Positions 1 through 5,474 of a stretch of DNA of 11,471 nucleotides are shown piece after piece. Numbering within the stretch: position 1 is the first letter of the stretch; each line of letters begins with the position of its first letter. Origin of the DNA: Entamoeba invadens IP1. Taxonomy: Eukaryota > Evosea > Mastigamoebida > Endamoebidae. The DNA lies in assembly GCF_000330505.1 (NCBI RefSeq), contig NW_004191814.1, forward strand, positions 22,602-34,072. Reading direction: 5' to 3'. A program made the translations under genes and the position numbers. The notes beneath the pieces are model-generated. The model was given only the letters and a program-made list of their open reading frames with translations, did no database searches and was not told where the DNA came from.

Positions 1-757
1 TGTTTATCTATATATTACACAATTTACTTTAAATGAACAAAAGTTATTTTAACACCAAGTCAACTTTCTCCTCTCTACTATAATCATTTTGTTTTTATAA
101 CGTTCATTTTACAAAATTATATTACAGAAATATACACCACGTGAAGTGTGTATCAAGTCATCAATATGATTTTATAAAACACGTTTGAATATCGAAGAAA
201 CGGGTACTATTTTTTATTTTACCAAAAAAAACTCGAGTCGTTTTTCTCCTCTCCAAATTATTATTTTATTAAAAATCTGTTTATTTTACCCGTCACACCT
301 CTCCGAGACAATAAAAAAATTTCGCATTTTGTATTTTTTTAAACGAAAAACAACGAAAATCCATTCCAAAATGTCTTTAGTCTGCTTGGGTAAAAAATGA
401 AAATAAAAATAACTCGAGTCTTAAATTCTCCAAGCTGTTCCAAAAAGTGTGCAAAAATGAAAGTGAACCAGGGTTTTTAAAACAAACAAAATAACAAAAA
501 ATAATTGAATTATGTTTTACATTTGGTTCGAATGGAAGTTCTACCAAAATCGACAAGGGATTGATCATTTACAACCAGTTTATCACACCCCTATACCGAA
601 AAATAGTTCCAGAAACAAAAATAATGCATTTTTATTCAAAAACAAATATTCTGATTAATTTAGGTAAAAACCCAATTATTTCACGTAAATTTAAACAAAA
701 AAACAAGACTATGATAATAAAATTCAAAAGTGTTGTTTTTATTATTTTTTCTTACTT
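1..757. other. AT-rich intergenic stretch without a recognised gene
   Basis: I see no gene here. The open frames at 185-400 and 561-785 translate to low-complexity Lys/Asn/Phe/Ile-rich peptides typical of AT-rich noise. The only internal structure I found is a loosely repeated unit. AACTCGAGTC occurs at 230-239 and 411-420, each followed within a few bases by a T-rich TTTCTCC-like tract, and a third TTTCTCCTCTC tract lies near 65. These look like diverged short direct repeats of unknown origin. Confidence 0.5.
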
Positions 758-809
758 CGGGTTTAATTATTTTCGAATGAATTAAACCCGATTATTTAAT
801 TAAACCCGG
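758..809. repeat. Hairpin with 11-bp perfect arms plus a third arm copy
   Basis: CGGGTTTAATT at 758-768 is the exact reverse complement of AATTAAACCCG at 780-790, with an 11-nt spacer, so the segment can form a hairpin or cruciform. A second direct copy of the right arm lies at 798-808. The C/G-rich tips stand out in an otherwise A/T-only stretch. It sits about 50 bp left of the MITE and may be the subterminal part of another decayed element. That link is inference. Confidence 0.6.
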
Positions 810-813
810 ACTA

Positions 814-861
814 TACTGTATTATAATTTGATTTTTACAAAAGGTACCAAGTAATACAGTA
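814..861. repeat. 10-bp inverted repeat TACTGTATTA / TAATACAGTA abutting the MITE
   Basis: TACTGTATTA at 814-823 is exactly mirrored by TAATACAGTA at 852-861. The right copy contains the TA target site and the CAGT tip of the MITE that starts at 857. The left copy therefore reads as an ACTG|TA end facing it. It could be the tip of a second, nested or solo mariner-like end, or the arrangement could be chance. Confidence 0.45.
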
Positions 862-1090
862 GGAGGAAATGTGGGGATGCTCGAAAAAGGATGCTCGTAA
901 CTATTGGTTAATTTCAATTGAAAAATAATAAAATTATTATTAATTTTAATATAAATTATTAATCAAAAAATCAATAAAATGAAAAAACCAAAAAAAAATA
1001 TATTAATTATTTATTATTAATAATATTAAATTAATTAATATTAAGATGAGCATCTTCTTTTTCTCAGCATCCCACTTTTTCTGTTAACTG
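857..1090. mobile_element. Tc1/mariner-type MITE, 234 bp, TA target site
   Basis: The element starts CAGTAGGAGG at 857 and ends in ACTG at 1090, flanked on both sides by the dinucleotide TA (855-856 and 1091-1092). That is the hallmark of Tc1/mariner insertion. The termini form imperfect inverted repeats of about 45 bp. The left end carries GTGGGGATGCTCG, and the right end read in reverse complement carries GTGGGATGCTGAG, each followed by an A-run and then a second ATGCTC. Each end therefore holds two copies of a GATGCTC-like unit, about 14 bp apart on the left, as expected for paired transposase-binding sites. The interior (about 901-1040) is almost pure A/T with no coding capacity, so the element is non-autonomous. 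Mariner-like transposons are known in Entamoeba genomes. I have no copy-number evidence. Confidence 0.75.
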
Positions 1091-1110
1091 TAAATGGAAA
1101 AAAAATCAAA

Positions 1111-1145
1111 GTAAAGGGGTAAAAAACCGCTTTTGATAATTTTTG
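1111..1145 (-). repeat. AAGCGGTTTT repeat family, copy D (minus)
   Basis: Positions 1121-1142 are exactly complementary to 3830-3851, giving a 22-nt perfect inverted repeat about 2.7 kb apart. The flanks also match: AAAGGGGT lies beside one end, and ATGGT..AAATG lies beside the other. Read on the minus strand it contains AAAGCGGTTTTTTACCCCTTT and can be translated as QKRFFTPLL, a peptide that recurs in related copies. Confidence 0.55.
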
Positions 1146-1444
1146 GTGAATAATGGTAAAATGTTTTCTAAATGTTATTTGATTTTATTTTTTTTTAAAC
1201 AAAAAGAAAAAAACATCATTTTCATTTTGCCAGAGCATTTTTTCGAAGTATTTAGAAGAAGGCTGTTAAAGTCTATTTATATTACAGTGAAAAGCTGAGT
1301 TATTACAGAATTTATTTGAAAGAAAACGGGAAACAGCTTACAATCGTAAGACATATAACCAAATATACATAAATTTTTAATTAAATTTTATTATAATATA
1401 TTAGTGTAGTAAACGCAGTGTTTGTTAGTCTAATATCGTTTGAA

Positions 1445-1690
1445 TTAACAAACCAAATTATCATCTTTGCAGTCTGCCTCATCATCTTCCTTATCTTCAG
1501 AGTAATTTATATCAAGTCTTTTTGTTATTGTTGTTTTTGTGCTTTGTTTTGTCTTCATAAACACATGAGTTCAAGTCTATGTTGTCACTGTCGTGGTTTT
1601 GATGTTGTTAAACATAATAAACAAACTGTTTGACCTTGCAATGAACGAGATAATTTGATGTCGTCGCTTTTGGAGATCTCCTTATAAACT
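1445..1690 (-). pseudogene. Possible decayed acidic, Asn/Lys-rich gene end
   Basis: On the minus strand this less AT-rich stretch gives two adjacent frames with protein-like composition. One reads DSDNIDLNSCVYEDKTK. The other continues KRLDINYSEDKEDDEADC and reaches a stop at 1447-1445. Joining them needs a frameshift. Further upstream SPKATTSNYLVHCKVKQ is open in the first frame until a TAA. A GTTTGT...ATAG segment of about 50 nt lies between the upstream part and the acidic part, but splicing it does not give one clean frame. No family is recognisable. It may be the 3' remnant of a dead gene, or a chance run. The plus-strand Phe/Cys-rich frame here is its antisense shadow. Confidence 0.22.
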
Positions 1691-2486
1691 CTAATTATTA
1701 ATAAAAAAAGAACTTACATTTTTTTAGATCATGTTTGCGATAAAACAATACCAACTATGTAAATTTTGATTATTAGTAAAGTTAGTGCATTATGTAATTA
1801 TTTTGCTTAAATATTTTCAAATGATAATAATTTTGTTTTTAAATGTTTAATCTATTGTCAATCTATGATTTATATTATAATTTATGACATTGCGAAAGAT
1901 AAAAATGGAATTGTATTAAATAATAAATTAACTATTTATTATATTAATTTAACCATTTTTGGACCTAGAATTTATTAATAAAATTAATAAATTTACTATT
2001 AAATAATTATAAAAACCATAATTATCATTTTACTTATGCTCAAATCCGAACAGAATGAACATGAATTGATCCATTTGACATGAAGTATCGAAGCCGTGGT
2101 TATCGTTGTGTATCTCTTTTGAACTATACAAGTGTAAAATAGTTTTCATTACTTTTCAGACCACCATTCGAATCAATTTTTGAAACAAGTTATAGTATAA
2201 ATTATATTAAATTTATAAATGTTTATAGTTATTTTGTTCTTCTTTATAAAAGTATCTGCTTAAATCCCAAAATGTTACATATATTTACTGTAATAGAATG
2301 AACAATATAGTCAATCAAATAGTAAGAAAGTTGTTGATAATCATTTCTTTATAATTAGTGAATAAAGGTTTAAAAACACATTTAAGATAAACAACACATC
2401 AACTTTCACTTTGACACCATGTCTTCTTAATAACGTATTGGGCTGATAACAGTCATTGTCTCCATGATATTTTCAACAATTTTTAT
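1691..2486. other. AT-rich intergenic stretch, one small coding-like frame
   Basis: Most of this is simple A/T sequence with no recognisable gene or RNA. The exception is a minus-strand frame from an ATG at 2149 to a stop at 2032-2030. It encodes 39 residues (MKTILHLYSSKEIHNDNHGF... ending FGFEHK) and has noticeably higher G+C than its surroundings. It matches nothing I know and could be a remnant exon. Confidence 0.3.
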
Positions 2487-2548
2487 TGAAATGCACTTTT
2501 GAGCAAGAATTTTGGCTGGCGGGAAAACCGCTTCACTACCATTTACTT
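2487..2548 (-). repeat. AAGCGGTTTT repeat family, copy A (minus), with TGAAATGCA module
   Basis: The plus strand carries TGAAATGCACTTTTGAGC (2487-2504), which recurs with two substitutions at 3256-3273. It is followed by GGCGGGAAAACCGCTTCACTACCATTTAC, which recurs with few changes at 2885-2914. Both modules keep the same order and orientation as in the other copies, which suggests duplication of a larger unit. On the minus strand one frame gives SGFPASQNSCSKVHFNKNC before a stop. Confidence 0.5.
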
Positions 2549-2611
2549 GTTTTATTGTATATAAAAATAACATTATTGGCATTTTGCCGATTTTTAAAAT
2601 AAAAAATAATA

Positions 2612-2636
2612 CGGTGGTGAAAACCCGCTTTAGGTC
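2612..2636 (-). repeat. AAGCGGTTTT repeat family, copy B (minus)
   Basis: The plus strand reads GTGGTGAAAACCCGCTTTAG, matching copies A and C over about 18 bases. On the minus strand it translates as LKRVFTTVLF, resembling the KRVFP and KRFF peptides of the other copies. Confidence 0.4.
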
Positions 2637-2884
2637 TTTTTTGTCTTTTCTAAACCAAATTCTTATTGTTTTATGATGAAAACTTATCCAATAACCAAAT
2701 ATTGCCTTTTTAAATTGTGAAAAATAGTGTGTTTTTTTCTGCATACAAATATTTTTTAACCAAATGCATTGAATAACAAATAAAACACACAATAAACTTG
2801 AATTTATTCACCATACAGAAATGATTGCCGCACTTTCGGATCGTCCACAGTATCCTCCCAGTCTTTTTTATCGTTTTTCTGCAC

Positions 2885-2914
2885 TGCGGGAAAACCCGCT
2901 TTACTACCATTTCC
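2885..2914 (-). repeat. AAGCGGTTTT repeat family, copy C (minus), with GCGGGAAAACCCGC hairpin
   Basis: The plus strand reads GCGGGAAAACCCGC followed by TTTACTACCATTTCC. It matches copy A at most positions. The first 14 bases form a 5-bp stem with an AAAA loop. On the minus strand one frame runs GSKAGFPAVQKNDKKDWEDT and onward to a stop near 2804. That composition is unusually protein-like (Asp/Lys/Trp) for this region. A second perfect hairpin, CCTCAA-ATAA-TTGAGG, lies close by at 2955-2970. Confidence 0.5.
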
Positions 2915-3023
2915 TGATAAAATTACACACAATTATAACCAAAGTTTCAATTTGCCTCAAATAATTGAGGTTTTGGTGGAAAAAAGCAAAAAAACACGAG
3001 AAATTATAACGGACATGTGCAGC

Positions 3024-3048
3024 GCCCCTTTACCGCTTCTAATAATTT
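3024..3048 (-). repeat. AAGCGGTTTT repeat family, copy F (diverged)
   Basis: The plus strand reads CCCCTTTACCGCTTCTAATAATTT. The part CCGCTT..ATAATTT matches copy D at 1127-1142 with two differences. The neighbouring CCCC block is inverted relative to the other copies, so this is a weak, rearranged member. Confidence 0.3.
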
Positions 3049-3157
3049 ACACAAAATTATCCGTCTTACATTGTTTTTATTGACCAATATTAATAAATTG
3101 CTTCGTTTATTTTATAAAAAGTTTCAAAAAAGCAAGTACAACGAAATAACGAGTCAT

Positions 3158-3337
3158 TTATCGCTTGCTTGACAGGCACTTGAAAAACTGCTGGGAATGG
3201 ATGCACTCACGTTCAGTTGGTGAGTATGTCCAAAGTGCTTTTTTCAGTTTGGCAGTGAAATGCATTTCTGAGCGAATGAGGAATCCAACATGAGGGGGTG
3301 TGAAATAAAGGTGCAGTCGGTATTTGCTGAGAGACAT
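3158..3337 (-). CDS. Small ORF, 59 aa, unknown function
   Basis: An ATG at 3337 opens a 59-residue frame ending in TAA at 3160-3158, with an in-frame stop upstream. The peptide starts MSLSKYRLHLYFTPPHVGF, continues through RSEMHFTAKLKKALWTYSP and ends near QQFFKCLSSKR. It is basic and soluble-looking, with no signal peptide, membrane segment or recognised motif. The case for coding rests on its G+C, clearly higher than the flanks, and on a related peptide (RVYLFFTPPF) encoded in the same relative frame by the repeat at 3471-3500. Copy A at 2487-2548 also gives SKVHFNKN against SEMHFTAK here. It could be an exon of a decayed repeat-derived gene rather than a functional microprotein. Confidence 0.3.
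   Translation of the reverse strand: MSLSKYRLHLYFTPPHVGFLIRSEMHFTAKLKKALWTYSPTERECIHSQQFFKCLSSKR
3294..3320 (-). repeat. CACACCCCC repeat, copy G1 (inside the 59-aa ORF)
   Basis: GGGGGTGTGAAATAAAGGTG followed by CAGTCGG recurs at 3471-3496 with three substitutions, in the same orientation and 177 bp away. On the minus strand both copies encode R-[LV]-[HY]-L-[YF]-F-T-P-P. Confidence 0.6.
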
Positions 3338-3470
3338 TGAAAAGTGGTCTATTTAAAACATGTGCTAGGTTATACATTTACTATGTTGCTCGAGAGGTAA
3401 TAGATTTGACTGTTGAGTATTTGTTTAATGGATGATTAAAAAAATGAGAAAAAATTATTAAGAAGTGAAA

Positions 3471-3500
3471 GGGGGTGTGAAAAAAAGGTACACTCGCGGG
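3471..3500 (-). repeat. CACACCCCC repeat, copy G2
   Basis: This is the second copy of the G1 unit, reading GGGGGTGTGAAAAAAAGGTA then CACTCGCGGG. On the minus strand it encodes NPRVYLFFTPPFTS before a stop. Its TTTTTTTCACACCCCCTT core (minus strand) also resembles TTTTTTTCCACCCCTTT in copy E, linking the two repeat groups. Confidence 0.55.
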
Positions 3501-3562
3501 TTAGTGTTTTTGAGTTTTTTTATTTCTGCAAAAAATTGAAAAAATATTTAATAAAAAGTTCA

Positions 3563-3760
3563 TTATTTTTGATAAATTCTGAGTTGTTTTTTGGTTATTT
3601 TGGCTTCAACGAACAGTTTCGAAGTCAATCTTTCTTGCTCCTCCTTTTATCATTCGGCAAATTCAGCCTTTACTTTACATAAAAAATAATTCACAAATTT
3701 CAATAACAAACATCGGCATCTTGAAAAAGTCAGAGAGACTCTTGTAAATCTTGTTTTTTG
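3563..3760 (-). pseudogene. Possible two-exon gene remnant, unknown family
   Basis: The minus strand at 3643-3563 encodes 26 protein-like residues, EEQERLTSKLFVEAKITKKQ then LRIYQK, and a stop. Just upstream is a segment starting GTTTGT at 3711 and ending AAAAG at 3644. At 68 nt it has the form of an Entamoeba intron. The frame that joins it in phase reads DLQESL-stop-LFQDAD on the 5' side, so one in-frame TGA blocks it. A different frame, KIYKSLSDFFKMPM, is open, and with a 44-nt intron version it joins LNLPNDKRRSKKD. I cannot decide between a dead gene, a missed exon structure and chance. The stretch is distinctly richer in G+C than its flanks. Confidence 0.25.
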
Positions 3761-3829
3761 AATCAAATCGAAGAAAATAAAAAAAATAAACTATACAAAA
3801 AACTATAATCATATTATCATTTAACCATT

Positions 3830-3885
3830 AAATTATCAAAAGCGGTTTTTTTTCTGAAGCGGTTTTTTTCCACCCCTTTAGTTTA
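3830..3885 (+). repeat. AAGCGGTTTT repeat family, copy E (tandem double copy, plus)
   Basis: Two AAGCGGTTTTTTT units lie in tandem (3840-3851 and 3857-3869), and the second runs into CCACCCCTTTAG. The first unit is the 22-nt perfect inverted partner of copy D. Read on the plus strand it gives LKRFFSTPLVY, similar to QKRFFTPLL from copy D. It is the only clear copy in plus orientation. Confidence 0.55.
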
Positions 3886-4082
3886 CTGAAAAATATAATT
3901 AAAAAGAAGCTTCTTCTTTAAAAAACAATTGAATTTCAGTTGAAATAAACCAAACTTTCGTTCGAAAAAAAAAAGATTTGTACCTCAATACTTGCTCTTT
4001 AAATTTATACTTTGTTCTAATTGGTGCAAAGAAGTTGGTCTTTTTTCTTAAAGTCAACAAATAAAGTTAAAAAATTTATTAG

Positions 4083-4091
4083 CTATATAAA
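4083..4091 (+). promoter_or_regulatory. Candidate TATA element of the ABM gene
   Basis: CTATATAAA lies about 34 nt before the ATG. Entamoeba core promoters have a TATA-type box about 30 nt before a start site that lies very close to the ATG, so the placement fits. The sequence departs from the usual GTATTTAAA form and no clear initiator motif is visible. Confidence 0.4.
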
Positions 4092-4124
4092 CGAAGAATT
4101 ATCTTAACTATCCACCAGATAAGG

Positions 4125-4406
4125 ATGAAATTCATTGTTCAATGCCACATCAACATGCCCGAAGACAGAGAGCTTTTGTCGAAGATGATGCGAATGCAGA
4201 ACCAAACACGAAAAGAAGAAGGGTGCCTTGGCTACTCATTCATGCAAGAATCTCTGAACACAACACATTATGTCATTCTCCAACAATGGGTCGATTCAGA
4301 CTATTTTGAAGCTCACTGTAAAACTGAACACTACAAGAAGTTCATAGACTACATTTCTTCGGTTTCATTCAAACCATTCTACTACGAAAACTTAGTAGCT
4401 AATTAA
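4125..4406 (+). CDS. ABM-fold small protein (YgiN/LsrG-like putative monooxygenase)
   Basis: This 93-residue intronless gene encodes a single antibiotic-biosynthesis-monooxygenase (dimeric alpha/beta barrel) domain, and its length is typical of the family. The family pattern is visible throughout: an N-terminal strand MKFIVQCHI, then a helix, then KEEGCLGYSF (30-39), a strand VILQQWVDSDYFEAH (50-64) with the usual aromatic-Trp and His64, TEHYKKF (68-73), and a last strand. Relatives include quinol monooxygenase YgiN and the autoinducer-2-phosphate isomerase LsrG. They act without metal or cofactor, and the sequence does not reveal the substrate here. There is no targeting signal, so it is probably cytosolic. 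The start is the first ATG, 34 nt after a TATA-like box. The family is mostly bacterial, so descent by lateral transfer is possible. The prefoldin gene converges on it. Confidence 0.85.
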   Translation: MKFIVQCHINMPEDRELLSKMMRMQNQTRKEEGCLGYSFMQESLNTTHYVILQQWVDSDYFEAHCKTEHYKKFIDYISSVSFKPFYYENLVAN

Positions 4407-4413
4407 TTTGTTT
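4403..4413 (+). terminator. Poly(A) motif overlapping the ABM stop codon
   Basis: The stop TAA (4404-4406) lies in CTAATTAATTT followed by a T-rich tract. This fits the Entamoeba poly(A) element (TAATT-like, a few bases after the stop, then U-rich). Confidence 0.45.
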
Positions 4414-4706
4414 TTTACTTGTATCAATATTATGTTATATTTATTAAAGAACCAAACTAAAATTTTTGTAATTTTAATATAACAAGGCAAAAATTAAAAA
4501 ATCAATACGATGGGATGGATATTTGGAAATGATTTACTGAATAATTCTATTTTTATGGTCTAAAAGGTAACAGATAGTATTAAAAAACTAATTGTATAAA
4601 AATTTTAGTTTTAATTCTATTTAGAGATAGTATATATATACTGTGGTTTTAGAAACCATCAAAAACAACTATTTAATACCCTACAAATAAAAGCAAGAAA
4701 CGTCGA
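4407..4706. other. Convergent intergenic region with two palindromes
   Basis: This 300-bp stretch separates the converging ABM and prefoldin stops and should hold both 3' ends. AGTATATATATACT (4629-4642) is a perfect 14-bp palindrome. It is immediately followed by a hairpin, TGGTTT-TAG-AAACCA (4644-4658). The phrase ATTCTATTT ... GATAGTAT occurs twice (about 4543-4580 and 4615-4634) and looks like a diverged duplication. I see no gene here. Confidence 0.5.
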
Positions 4707-5321
4707 TTATTTTTTGAGCTGAAGGGCTATCCCAGCATCCACCATCTTTTTTATCAAAACCTCCATTTTTGCAATTTCTCCGTTGAGGTGATTTGAGTCT
4801 TCGTCGAGCTTTTTAATCATAGTAGTAGTTGCGTTGGTATTGTCTGTTAAAGTCTTCTCTGCCTCTTCAAATGAATACTCCATCATTACGCCAGCCTTCT
4901 TGTTATTTATTCTCGATTTGTTTAAGGTGCAAAATAAATATAAAAAACAAACCCCGATCCACAAATTAACCTTTTTGGGTTCCGAGATAGTGACAGGAAG
5001 ATACAACCCATTTGCAATTTCAAATTTTGTCTTCACCTCCTCGTTTGTTTTTGACTGGAGCAATTTGACATAATTAAGAGTCGACTGGATTTCTTCTATC
5101 TTTGAAGTTAGAGTTAATTTTCTTTGGGAAACAACGTCCAAAAAGAACTTCAAATTTTTATAAGTATCCTCGACCGACTGAACCGCTGGTCCAACTCCTC
5201 CTTTCTCAGCAACGTATTTCTGAACGTCCTCCTTTTTGTGACTTTAATTTTATTTCTTATTGAAACAAACAATAACAGGACAGACAATGCTAGACGGCGC
5301 TATTTCCACCACTTTAGCCAT
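4707..5321 (-). CDS. VBP1: Prefoldin subunit 3 (VBP1-like), two introns
   Basis: This is an alpha-type subunit of the cytosolic hexameric prefoldin complex, which captures nascent actin and tubulin and hands them to the CCT chaperonin. The spliced product is 172 aa, close to the usual 180-200. Exon 1 is 5321-5271 (MAKVVEIAPSSIVCPVI), exon 2 is 5231-4953 and exon 3 is 4895-4707. Residues 16-24 (VIEDVQKYV) match the conserved VEDV-type entry to helix 1. A first coiled-coil helix (about 25-75) is followed by the beta-hairpin strands LYLPVTI and VNLWIG-AGVMMEYS (the family's LWLGANVMLEY) and then a second helix (about 120-170, LDEDSNHLNGEIAKME). The conserved hairpin spans intron 2, which fixes that junction. 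Exon 1 is chosen because it restores the N-terminal motif after removing a GTTTGT intron. An out-of-frame ATG at 5355 opens a 13-codon uORF overlapping this start, if it is transcribed. Confidence 0.85.
4896..4952 (-). other. Prefoldin intron 2 (57 nt, in frame, stop-free)
   Basis: It runs from GTTTGT at 4952 to AAGAAG at 4896. It is 19 codons long with no stop, so a continuous reading frame hides it. Removal gives LWIG-AGVMMEY, matching the family without a gap. Ending at the previous AAG (54 nt) would add one Lys. Confidence 0.85.
5232..5270 (-). other. Prefoldin intron 1 (39 nt)
   Basis: It begins GTTTGT at 5270 and ends AAAAAG at 5232. Removing it joins PVI to EDVQKYV, the conserved N-terminal motif, and removes two in-frame stops. 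At 39 nt it is at the short end for Entamoeba. A 42-nt form ending at the next GAG is possible but would delete the conserved Glu. Confidence 0.65.
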
Positions 5322-5474
5322 CTTTCTCTGTTTTTACAGTTTCACTACCTTTCATTTTCTTTTTACTAGATGTTATAATAATTTTATAACTCTTTTTATT
5401 TATTTTACCTTTTTTGATTATTTATAGTTCGGAATATAAAAATAAAATATTTTAAAGATCAGTCATTAACTTGA
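5322..5474. promoter_or_regulatory. Shared divergent promoter region, prefoldin / TRAPPC11
   Basis: The 153 bp between the two divergent ATGs must carry both promoters. On the TRAPPC11 side TATTTTAAAG (5448-5457) and GGAATATAAAAATAAA (from 5431) are candidate TATA elements. The first is only 17 nt before the ATG, so the second fits the usual spacing better. On the prefoldin side I see only A/T runs and no clear box. Confidence 0.45.

Noticed and set aside
1418..1633. Plus-strand Phe/Cys-rich 71-aa frame
   Set aside because: It is the antisense shadow of the acidic minus-strand stretch. Its hydrophobic composition follows from the complementary codons.
2427..2910. Two overlapping minus-strand open frames (121 and 66 aa)
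   Set aside because: They begin at chance starts in A/T-rich DNA and lack any family signal. The protein-like pieces inside them coincide with repeat copies A, B and C and are reported there.
3340..3420. Possible tRNA-like segment
   Set aside because: No B box (GGTTCGAATCC-like), no paired acceptor arms and no convincing anticodon arm. I found no tRNA or rRNA anywhere in the window.
1111..3885. Whole block as one transposon with terminal inverted repeats
   Set aside because: The 22-nt inverted pair is not at clean boundaries with target duplications. Related copies occur inside, and no transposase is recognisable.
3870..3896. ACTG at 3893-3896 as the end of a second mariner element
   Set aside because: It is followed by AA rather than TA, and no CAGT partner with matching inverted repeat was found.
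1..4100. CRISPR-like or satellite array
   Set aside because: Repeats are degenerate, irregularly spaced and few. There are no uniform spacers, and the organism is a eukaryote.
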